DNA from: Bacteroidota bacterium
GTDB lineage: Bacteria; Bacteroidota; Bacteroidia; NORP154
Assembly (NCBI GenBank): GCA_002401055.1
Contig: NVRZ01000214.1
Span: 1-6,017, forward strand
Direction: 5' to 3'
Length of the DNA: 6,017 nt
The notes under the pieces were generated by a model. That model saw nothing but the letters and a program-made list of their open reading frames with translations, ran no database searches and was not told the DNA's origin. Below are positions 1 through 5,540 of this stretch, piece by piece (position 1 is the first letter of the stretch; each line of letters begins with the position of its first letter). The position numbers were made by a program, and so were the translations under genes.

Positions 1-1157
1 TGATCGTTCGTTTTAGTGTTTCCGCGAACAGTGACTTTATTAATCCTAGCCTGCTGACCTTCGTAAATGCGCATTTCCATGTCTATAGAGTCACCTTCAA
101 CCAAGGATTCTACCGGAGTGAGTGAGAAAAACAGATACCCGTCATCCAGATACAATGAGCTAACGTCTCTTCCTTTTGGATTCATGAACAATCTGGAATT
201 TAAAGTTGCCTGATTGTAAACATCACCTTTTTTAATTTCTAGAATTTTGCTTAGCTCCTTAGCGCTATATTTTGTATTTCCGGTCCATGTTATATTTCTG
301 AAATAATATTTATTACCCTCATCAATAGTGATCTCGATATTGATAGACTTTTTGTTGTATTTATAAATTGTGTCATGTACAATTCGTGCGTCACGAAACC
401 CCTTTGTGTTGTACTTAGCAATAAGTTTTTGCTTATCCGCTTCATAGCTGCTTTCAATAAATTTTGACGAGTTAAAGATGTTCCAGCTTTTTTGTTTTGT
501 GTCTTTCAGCTGTCTCTTAACTTTCCCTGTTTTGAACTCCTTATTACCTTTAATAACTATCTCATGAATTTTTACCTTTTTCTTTTTGTCAACCGCAATT
601 ACCAGCACCACACTGTTTTTTAAAGTGGTATCTTTTTTCTGAGTAATGCTTACCGCAGCGTTCAAATATTTTTTATCGAGAAAGTAATTCTCAACCTTGT
701 TTTTTGTGGTCATAATTAGGTTCTCAGTTACAACATTTCCTTTAAGAAGTTTAATATTTTCCCTTAAGTCATCTGCCTCTGATTTTTTGACTCCTTGAAA
801 AGAAAATTTTGAAAGACGAGGCCTTTCAAGAAGTGAAAGGTTCAAGAATATTTTGGTACCCTCAACTTTCGCAATTGTAATTGCCACATCCGAGAAGAGG
901 CCTTGCTTCCAAAGTTTCTTTATTGCACTACTCAGGTCTTCTCCTGGAAGCGTAATCTTATCACCTACCGTTAAACCAGAGAGCATGATTAAAACAGAGC
1001 GATCTAAATGTTTTGTACCTGATACAGAGATTCCTCCAATTTCATAATCTTGCGGGTTGGCATAATCTATTTCCACTTCGGAGCTACCCAACGGAACCTG
1101 AGCAAGAACAGCCGAAGTAATGAAGAGGGAAATAAGTATGACGAAGATATTTCTCAT
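1..1157 (-). CDS. bamA: Outer-membrane protein assembly factor BamA (Omp85), N-terminal part; 3' end lies outside the window
   Basis: BamA folds and inserts beta-barrel proteins into the outer membrane. The ATG at 1157 opens 385 complete codons that run off the window edge, so only the periplasmic half is present. Residues 1-19 form a type I signal peptide (hydrophobic ILISLFITSAVLA, cleavage before Gln20). Four POTRA repeats follow, at roughly 37-114, 115-190, 194-282 and 283-366, and a fifth starts near 371. Repeat signatures are ISVSGTKHLD (43-52), FSFQGVKKSE (118-127), IVIKGNKEF (200-208), ITWTGNTKYS (289-298) and VTVRGNTKTND (375-385). The last matches the opening of the final POTRA before the barrel. 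The missing part should hold the rest of POTRA5 and a 16-strand barrel. The gene starts 3 nt after the uppS stop codon, so the two are almost certainly co-transcribed. In other Bacteroidota the next genes are usually ompH/skp-like chaperones, but they are not visible here. The family assignment rests on POTRA architecture and context and is strong. Confidence 0.93.
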   Translation of the reverse strand, partial: MRNIFVILISLFITSAVLAQVPLGSSEVEIDYANPQDYEIGGISVSGTKHLDRSVLIMLSGLTVGDKITLPGEDLSSAIKKLWKQGLFSDVAITIAKVEGTKIFLNLSLLERPRLSKFSFQGVKKSEADDLRENIKLLKGNVVTENLIMTTKNKVENYFLDKKYLNAAVSITQKKDTTLKNSVVLVIAVDKKKKVKIHEIVIKGNKEFKTGKVKRQLKDTKQKSWNIFNSSKFIESSYEADKQKLIAKYNTKGFRDARIVHDTIYKYNKKSINIEITIDEGNKYYFRNITWTGNTKYSAKELSKILEIKKGDVYNQATLNSRLFMNPKGRDVSSLYLDDGYLFFSLTPVESLVEGDSIDMEMRIYEGQQARINKVTVRGNTKTND

Positions 1158-1160
1158 TGC

Positions 1161-1907
1161 CTACGCCTCTATTAATTGTTCACTTGTTTTTCCAAACCTT
1201 CGTTCTCTTTTCTGATAGTCGATGAGTGCAGCATATAAATCTTCCTTTCCAAAATCAGGCCAAAGCGTATTGGTAAAATATAGTTCTGCATATGCAATTT
1301 GCCAGAGCAGAAAGTTGCTAATTCTGTATTCTCCGCTTGTACGAATAAGAAGTTCTGGATTGGGAGAGTTCGAGGAGTCAAGATAGCTTCCAAACATCTC
1401 TTCGTCAATATTATCCGCCTCTATTTTCCCTTCTGTAATTTCCGTTGCAATCTTTTTCACTGCATCTACAATTTCCCATCTGGAACTATAGCTGAGCGCA
1501 AGATTTAGCTGCATCCTCGTGTTGTTAGCGGTTGTTTTTATGGTTTCTTCCAATTCCTTTCTGCAATCTGCCGGAAGACTTTTGACATCTCCAATTGCAG
1601 ATAAACGAATATTATTTTTTATTAGTGTCTTGGTTTCCTTACTTATGCTGTTCACAAGTAATTTCATCAGAGCATTTATTTCATATTTAGGTCGATTCCA
1701 ATTTTCCGTTGAAAATGCATAAAGAGTGAGATACTTAATCCCCAGCTCAGCAGCAGCCTCCACAGTTTCTCTTACCGCCTTTACGCCGCTTTTATGACCA
1801 AATACCCGGAGTTTTCCTTTGCTCTTGGCCCACCTACCATTTCCATCCATGATTATTGCAACATGTTTGGGTAGGTTTTCCAGATTTACTTCAGATTTAA
1901 CAGGCAC
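1161..1907 (-). CDS. uppS: Isoprenyl transferase / undecaprenyl diphosphate synthase (cis-prenyltransferase)
   Basis: This cytosolic, membrane-associated enzyme condenses isopentenyl diphosphate onto farnesyl diphosphate to make the C55 carrier lipid for peptidoglycan and surface polysaccharides. The 248 residues match the usual bacterial length. Visible motifs are IIMDGNGRWA (18-27) with catalytic Asp21, FGHKSG (36-41), YAFSTENW (63-70), LALSYSSRWEIV (136-147) and the substrate-binding block LIRTSGEYRISNFLLWQ (187-203) followed by AELYF. The central motif has SSRW where many homologues have GGRW or SGRW, which looks like ordinary variation. The start is a GTG at 1907. No in-frame ATG lies close upstream, and the first internal Met (residue 20) falls within the catalytic motif, so GTG is the best choice. 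A TAnnTTTG promoter-like box lies about 19 nt upstream. The stop is 3 nt from bamA. The uppS-bamA pairing downstream of a DUF6089/PorG-like gene is typical of Bacteroidota. Confidence 0.95.
   Translation of the reverse strand: MPVKSEVNLENLPKHVAIIMDGNGRWAKSKGKLRVFGHKSGVKAVRETVEAAAELGIKYLTLYAFSTENWNRPKYEINALMKLLVNSISKETKTLIKNNIRLSAIGDVKSLPADCRKELEETIKTTANNTRMQLNLALSYSSRWEIVDAVKKIATEITEGKIEADNIDEEMFGSYLDSSNSPNPELLIRTSGEYRISNFLLWQIAYAELYFTNTLWPDFGKEDLYAALIDYQKRERRFGKTSEQLIEA
1166..1170 (-). promoter_or_regulatory. Possible Shine-Dalgarno sequence for bamA inside the uppS 3' end
   Basis: On the minus strand AGAGG lies 8 nt before the bamA ATG and overlaps the last codons of uppS. It is the best ribosome-binding match near this start and suggests translation coupled to uppS termination. 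Bacteroidota often initiate without a strong Shine-Dalgarno sequence, so its importance is uncertain. Confidence 0.35.
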
Positions 1908-1926
1908 TCGGATTCTAATTTTTGTG

Positions 1927-1958
1927 CAAAGGTATTTCTTATTTAAAGTATAACCGAA
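1927..1958 (-). promoter_or_regulatory. Putative Bacteroidota-type promoter for uppS-bamA
   Basis: In the 58-bp gap before uppS the minus strand carries TACCTTTG (1934-1927), an exact match to the -7 consensus TAnnTTTG used by the Bacteroidota primary sigma factor. TTCG (1958-1955) lies 20 nt upstream and matches the -33 consensus TTTG at three of four bases. Transcription would start near 1921, giving a leader of about 15 nt before the GTG. This would let uppS and bamA be expressed independently of the upstream genes. It is a pattern match only. Confidence 0.45.
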
Positions 1959-1965
1959 GAATTTA

Positions 1966-2814
1966 TTACTGAAAGCATTTTTGCTCTTCGTATTTATTGA
2001 TGATTTTGAAAGTTATCATCAATCCTGCAAATGCATATAGGTCCTTATTCTTAGAGTTTCCTCTTTGTCTGTCCACGTTACTGCTTGTGTTAGAATCGAT
2101 AGACCTGTCAGACAATTGTCTTGCAACATTTCCTTTTTCTGCTCCTATCGCAGTTGGATTGGCGTATGTCGTACTCACATCGTCAATGTAATCGGTAAAA
2201 GTCTTTCTTATTCCCCATTCCAAAGCTATGTTTACCTTTTTTGAGATGTCGTATTTAATACCTCCTCCAATCGGAATGGCGAGTTGGGTGAGAGAATATT
2301 TCTGTTTATCTGGGTAAGCAATTGTACCCTGGCCTTCTGTTCCCAGAGGTTGCAGTTCGAACCAGGTTCCATTGTATTCTGCCTTAGGATTGAATGAAAA
2401 TAAAGATAATCCAATAAATACATAAGGACTAAAATACCACTTCTCTTCTCTGGATACTACTCTATCGGTTTTTGATTCGTCGAATGGGAAAAAGTTGAAT
2501 TCTAGCTGTACGGAAATATCTAGTATTGAAGACTTAAAATGTAGGTTCCGCTTCATTTGAAGAGCATCACCTGATTTAGCATCATCTCCTGCTATCGTTC
2601 CATAGTAAAAACTGTTTTTAAGCGCAAAATGGGGGCTAAATATATATCTGTGTACAATTCCCATAGCCGGTTGGCTCAGGTGGAAATGCCGATTTACGTT
2701 CAAATCACCCAAATAGTAGGAAACGCCTCCAAATAGACCTACTTCTGATGTACGCTTCTGAGCGTAGCCAGATATAGCTATCATTAATGCTATGATTAGC
2801 AGATATACACGCAT
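1966..2814 (-). CDS. DUF6089 / PorG-like outer-membrane beta-barrel protein (copy next to uppS)
   Basis: A predicted outer-membrane beta-barrel of the DUF6089 family, which I associate with PorG, a component of the type IX secretion machinery linked to the PorK/PorN ring in Porphyromonas gingivalis. There the gene also sits directly upstream of uppS and omp85. Residues 1-18 form a signal peptide (IIALMIAISGYA, cleavage before Gln19). The rest alternates polar and hydrophobic residues as in barrel strands and starts with VGLFGGVSYYLGDLN (25-39). Landmarks shared with the upstream gene are RNLHFKSSILDISVQLEFN (89-107), FNPKAEYNGTWFELQPLGTEGQG (141-163), RKTFTDYIDDVSTTY (203-217), a DRS motif at 236-238 and RQRGNSKNKDLYAFA (249-263). 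The chain continues about 12 residues past the presumed last strand (ITFKI) and ends in EEQKCFQ, so it lacks the terminal aromatic residue common in barrels. An in-frame TAA immediately precedes the ATG, which fixes the start. The PorG function is inferred from family and context. Confidence 0.82.
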   Translation of the reverse strand: MRVYLLIIALMIAISGYAQKRTSEVGLFGGVSYYLGDLNVNRHFHLSQPAMGIVHRYIFSPHFALKNSFYYGTIAGDDAKSGDALQMKRNLHFKSSILDISVQLEFNFFPFDESKTDRVVSREEKWYFSPYVFIGLSLFSFNPKAEYNGTWFELQPLGTEGQGTIAYPDKQKYSLTQLAIPIGGGIKYDISKKVNIALEWGIRKTFTDYIDDVSTTYANPTAIGAEKGNVARQLSDRSIDSNTSSNVDRQRGNSKNKDLYAFAGLMITFKIINKYEEQKCFQ

Positions 2815-3167
2815 TTATTCAATAAAATCTTTGATTAACTTCTGTGTAACGACAGAACCAGGAAAAATGTTGTAAAAAGGTGATTAGGAATTTTAGAATT
2901 TTGGTCTGCTTCTTCTCCTTCGCTTAACCACTCTGAACTTATATGCGACCATGATCTTAGCAAACATATAAGAGTCTTTATCAGTTGGGTCGCCACGTTG
3001 TTGCCCTGCAGCTGTTCTTCTCCAATCATCTGAGTCCACTGGTTCGGATCTATCCGCAAGTGCAATGGCAATGTCTGAGTTCACTCCTTTTGTTGCATCT
3101 CTGATGTATGATTCATCAACGTATGTGGTACTCACATCGTCAATATAGTCGGTAAATGTTTTTCTTA
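2164..3167 (-). repeat. Diverged direct duplication; best-conserved core at 2164-2210 and 3121-3167
   Basis: The two DUF6089 genes share a 47-bp stretch (2164-2210 and 3121-3167) in which I count 42 identical bases by eye. It encodes the invariant RKTFTDYIDDVSTTY block. The flanking coding sequence is similar at protein level but much more diverged in DNA, so this is an old tandem gene duplication with a constrained core, not a recent repeat. The coordinates span from the first core to the second. Confidence 0.7.
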
Positions 3168-3822
3168 ATCCATACTGGAAGCCGATGCTCCATTTTCTGT
3201 TATATCTGTACTTGAACCCAATTCCAACGGGGATTGATACTGAGAAACGTGAATATTTTTTTCGAGTTTTAAATTCTCCCTGTCCTTCAGTTCTAAGAGG
3301 CTGCAATGCATACCACTTGCCGTTATATTTAGCTTTAGGATTAAAATAGAACACTCCTATGCCAATGAAAGGGTAGGTGTTTATTCCCAGCCACCTTCTT
3401 CCTTTCACACCTTTTAATCTGTACCGATGGCCTACAGTTTCCTTGACAAGAGCAGGCTCAATTTGCACGGCCAGCTCAAATATTGTACTTCTAAAGCTCA
3501 GATTTCGATATTCGCGGCTAGGCTCTTTAGTGGTGTTGTCATTTCCACTAACCATGGCATAACTCAGATGAACACTGGCCGCTAACTTTTGCTTTATTCT
3601 ATATCTCATTCCAATACTCAATACAAATCGGGTCATTGAAAATTCTAAGTCCTTGAAATAATTAGTTCCGATCTGATCTGCCCCTCCTAAGTCACCCAAA
3701 AAGTTACTCGCGCCTACTCCACCGACCCACTCATACCTCATGCGCTTCCACCTCTGAGCTGAAGAAAAAGATGGTATAAGTATGGCCAAGGCCAGAATTA
3801 CGAGAAGAATTCTATATCTCAT
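2893..3822 (-). CDS. DUF6089 / PorG-like outer-membrane beta-barrel protein (upstream paralogue with polybasic C-terminus)
   Basis: A 309-residue paralogue of the neighbouring DUF6089 gene, in tandem and separated from it by 78 bp. Residues 1-22 form a signal peptide (hydrophobic core LLVILALAILIP, cleavage at SSA before Gln23). The mature chain starts with EWVGGVGASNFLGDLGGAD (31-49), parallel to the GGVSYYLGDLN opening of the other copy. Shared blocks include RNLSFRSTIFELAVQIEPA (106-124), YFNPKAKYNGKWYALQPL (159-176), RTEGQGE (177-183), RKTFTDYIDDVSTTY (220-234), ADRS (256-259) and QQRGDPTDKDSYMFAKIM (274-291). It differs by having extra basic loops (HRYRLKGVKGRRW, 132-144) and a positively charged end, VVKRRRRSRPKF (298-309), finishing in Phe. 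I infer an outer-membrane barrel facing type IX secretion or another envelope complex. Which copy is the true PorG orthologue cannot be settled here. A TAnnTTTG box lies 22 nt before the ATG. Confidence 0.82.
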   Translation of the reverse strand: MRYRILLVILALAILIPSFSSAQRWKRMRYEWVGGVGASNFLGDLGGADQIGTNYFKDLEFSMTRFVLSIGMRYRIKQKLAASVHLSYAMVSGNDNTTKEPSREYRNLSFRSTIFELAVQIEPALVKETVGHRYRLKGVKGRRWLGINTYPFIGIGVFYFNPKAKYNGKWYALQPLRTEGQGEFKTRKKYSRFSVSIPVGIGFKYRYNRKWSIGFQYGLRKTFTDYIDDVSTTYVDESYIRDATKGVNSDIAIALADRSEPVDSDDWRRTAAGQQRGDPTDKDSYMFAKIMVAYKFRVVKRRRRSRPKF

Positions 3823-3844
3823 GATTATCTGATAGAGAGCAGCA

Positions 3845-3877
3845 CAAAGTTAACATAAAATGGACTAATAGAGCGAA
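3845..3877 (-). promoter_or_regulatory. Putative promoter for the DUF6089 gene pair
   Basis: Within the 99-bp gap after nadK the minus strand has TAACTTTG (3852-3845), an exact TAnnTTTG match. TTCG (3877-3874) lies 21 nt upstream, close to the -33 TTTG element. The expected start near 3839 gives a leader of about 17 nt. The layout nearly repeats the candidate promoter of uppS (TTCG, 20-21 nt, TAnCTTTG). Pattern match only. Confidence 0.42.
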
Positions 3878-3921
3878 GCCCATACTCTACAACGAATATA
3901 ATATAAACTAGTTTCAGGTAA

Positions 3922-4800
3922 TCAGTTTCTCTTGTCAAGTCCCCACATGAGCTTATTCCTAAGAGTTGAAGGAAAATCCTGGTTGTTGAGCCTGAGTAGA
4001 TTGACATGAAAGTCGTGCTTTCGAATCTTTAGCTTTACAGATTGATCAATGGTCTCAGACCTCGAATCCAAGGAAATAAGAAAGCGTTCATTTCGGCCTT
4101 CTACTTTTACAGTGATTGTCGTGTCATCTGAAATCACTATTGGCCTAACATTTAGATTATGAGGAGCCACGGGCGTAATAATAAAATTTCCAGATCCAGG
4201 AGTAATTATTGGCCCACCACAGCTTAATGAATATGCAGTAGATCCTGTAGGTGTTGCAATTATGAGTCCATCAGACCAGTAGGAATTTAGGAAAACATCG
4301 TCCAGGTACACTTGAGTGGTAATCATAGAGGATGAATCTTGCTTGTGAATCGTCAACTCATTCAATGCATAGTTCAGATCGCCAAAAAGATTCTCTTCCG
4401 TTTCTAGCTTTAAGAGTGCACGTTTATCCAGTGAATAATTTCCTTTTATTATTTCATCTATAGCAAATTCAATTTCATCCTTCGGAATATTCGAGAGAAA
4501 GCCAAGTGTACCGGTATTGATTCCAACAATGGGGATACCCGAGTCTCTAACCAATGAAATTGTGTTAAGATAAGTTCCATCGCCACCAATACTGATTAAA
4601 AAATCTGCATCGTCTTTGAGGTCATCATGGGTTGAAAAAATGGCGTTCGTTGAAATCTCTAGATCCAGTTTTTTCAGTACTTCATAGAACTCAGAATAAA
4701 TCAGGTATTCTATCTTTTCTGCTTCAAATTTTGCAAATAGAGCTTGAATATATTTTTTGTTCTCTTCACTACAGGTTTTTCCAAAAATCGCAAACTTCAT
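3922..4800 (-). CDS. nadK: NAD kinase
   Basis: This cytosolic enzyme phosphorylates NAD with ATP (or polyphosphate in some homologues) to give NADP, the only route to NADP in most bacteria. The 292 residues fit the family. The ATP/NAD-kinase signature is clear: SIGGDGTYL (70-78) with catalytic Asp74, GINTGTLGFL (93-102), the Asn147-Glu148 pair in ALNELTIHK, SDGLIIATPTGSTAYSLSCGGPI (176-198), and TPVAPHNLNVRPIVIS (209-224), followed by the SLDSR segment (243-247). All expected catalytic elements are present. The ATG at 4800 is preceded by a purine-rich tract. The gene lies 21 bp after the CBS-domain gene, so the two are very likely one transcript. A wider 99-bp gap with a candidate promoter separates it from the downstream DUF6089 genes. 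Confidence 0.96.
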   Translation of the reverse strand: MKFAIFGKTCSEENKKYIQALFAKFEAEKIEYLIYSEFYEVLKKLDLEISTNAIFSTHDDLKDDADFLISIGGDGTYLNTISLVRDSGIPIVGINTGTLGFLSNIPKDEIEFAIDEIIKGNYSLDKRALLKLETEENLFGDLNYALNELTIHKQDSSSMITTQVYLDDVFLNSYWSDGLIIATPTGSTAYSLSCGGPIITPGSGNFIITPVAPHNLNVRPIVISDDTTITVKVEGRNERFLISLDSRSETIDQSVKLKIRKHDFHVNLLRLNNQDFPSTLRNKLMWGLDKRN

Positions 4801-4812
4801 TTCCTTCTTCTT
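4801..4812 (-). promoter_or_regulatory. Purine-rich translation-initiation tract of nadK
   Basis: The bases just upstream of the nadK ATG read AAGAAGAAGGAA on the minus strand. It includes an AAGGA-like Shine-Dalgarno core, but that core lies only 1-3 nt from the ATG, closer than ideal, so it may act as an unstructured purine leader instead. It follows the stop of the CBS gene by 9 nt. Confidence 0.35.
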
Positions 4813-4821
4813 GTTACCAAA

Positions 4822-5481
4822 CTAAATGTTGATGTAGTTCATAAAAAATTCTAATCTGTCTTTGAAATCGTCGTCGTCATCGTCGTCCTGATACGATGCC
4901 TTAATGGTGTAATCATACCGAGCGAACGTTTGTTCTATATCCGAAATATTGCTTTTGTTAATCTTGATCGTCAGCTCAAGCTTCGTGGAATTTGAATGCG
5001 AAGTGATGTATGAGCTCAGAATTTTTGCATCGTTTGACTCCACTATTTGTCCAATCTCGGAGATCGAATAATCATTCACGTTGAGTTCTAACACAATGAC
5101 GCTTCCGATATCTTCTATGGCAGACATTTTTGAGAACTGGTAAAACAAATTGGTGAGCGGAATATTACCTATGTATCTTTCCTCATCCAATACAGGAATT
5201 AAGGATAAGTTTAAAGATGACATAATCTTAATTATCTCATATATATGTTGATACTTTGTCGAGAAGGGTCTTGGTAACGAAAGTTTGTGTTCGTCCAACG
5301 GTTTGTCAGGTGTATTTAAATCTAGAATGTCAGATTCAGAAATCAACCCCAAATACTGGTTGGACTTGACCACCGGTAAATGTCGAACTTTGAATTCATC
5401 CATCCAGCTTAACGCTTTTGTGCCAGAGTCTGTAATTCTAAGTGGGGGAACAGTGTCTGTTATCAGATCAATTGCTAACAT
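4822..5481 (-). CDS. CBS-domain-pair protein with C-terminal ACT-like region and poly-Asp tract (AcuB-like)
   Basis: A 219-residue soluble protein. Residues 5-56 and about 74-118 look like a tandem CBS pair (Bateman module), seen in DLITDTVPPLRITDSGTKAL, HLPVVKSNQYLGLISESDIL (34-53) and LSLIPVLDEERYIGNIPLTNL (92-112). Such pairs commonly bind adenine nucleotides. Residues 127-197 (SVIVLELNVNDYSISEIGQIVE and onward) resemble an ACT-like regulatory fold, as in AcuB-type proteins. Seven consecutive Asp residues (199-205) precede the C-terminal FKDRLEFFMNYINI. The reading frame can be extended to a TTG at 5493, but I chose the ATG at 5481. MLAIDLI is the usual opening of this family, and the TTG falls inside or upstream of the predicted transcription start. 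Being directly upstream of nadK suggests a link to NAD(P) or adenylate status, but the ligand and partner are unknown. Confidence 0.85.
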   Translation of the reverse strand: MLAIDLITDTVPPLRITDSGTKALSWMDEFKVRHLPVVKSNQYLGLISESDILDLNTPDKPLDEHKLSLPRPFSTKYQHIYEIIKIMSSLNLSLIPVLDEERYIGNIPLTNLFYQFSKMSAIEDIGSVIVLELNVNDYSISEIGQIVESNDAKILSSYITSHSNSTKLELTIKINKSNISDIEQTFARYDYTIKASYQDDDDDDDFKDRLEFFMNYINI

Positions 5482-5490
5482 AATTCGCTG

Positions 5491-5525
5491 CAAACCTACT
5501 AATTTTTTAGTTTTACCACCGCTAA
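5491..5525 (-). promoter_or_regulatory. Putative promoter for the CBS gene-nadK unit
   Basis: The minus strand carries TAGGTTTG (5498-5491), an exact TAnnTTTG match, with a weaker upstream candidate TTAG (5525-5522) at 23 nt spacing. The predicted transcription start near 5485 is only about 4 nt before the ATG at 5481. The -33 match is poor, so confidence is low to moderate. Confidence 0.35.
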
Positions 5526-5536
5526 CATTACCTTTG
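5507..5536 (+). promoter_or_regulatory. Putative promoter for pdxJ
   Basis: TACCTTTG (5529-5536) is an exact match to the Bacteroidota -7 element TAnnTTTG, with TTAG (5507-5510) 18 nt upstream as a partial -33 element. The box ends 4 nt before the pdxJ ATG, so transcription would start at or next to the start codon. It interleaves with the opposing CBS-gene promoter. Confidence 0.38.
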
Positions 5537-5540
5537 AAAT

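Noticed and set aside
1172..1722. Several 60-80 codon open frames on both strands across uppS
   Set aside because: They overlap the conserved UppS frame completely and have no independent start context or family signature.
2815..2892. Gap between the two barrel genes searched for promoter, terminator or small gene
   Set aside because: No exact TAnnTTTG, no convincing inverted repeat and no open frame with coding character; it looks like a plain operon spacer.
2835..3071. A 78-codon minus-strand frame overlapping the 3' end of the 309-residue barrel gene
   Set aside because: It lies in another frame over a region whose protein sequence is conserved between the two paralogues, so the barrel frame is the coding one.
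3864..3893. Possible hairpin TAGAG...CTCTA after nadK
   Set aside because: The stem is only 5 bp with a loop of about 11 nt and no T-run follows on the minus strand, so it is not a credible intrinsic terminator.
5482..5493. TTG start adding four residues to the CBS protein
   Set aside because: The ATG at 5481 gives the usual MLAIDLI opening, and the TTG is part of the predicted -7 box TAGGTTTG, upstream of the likely transcript start.
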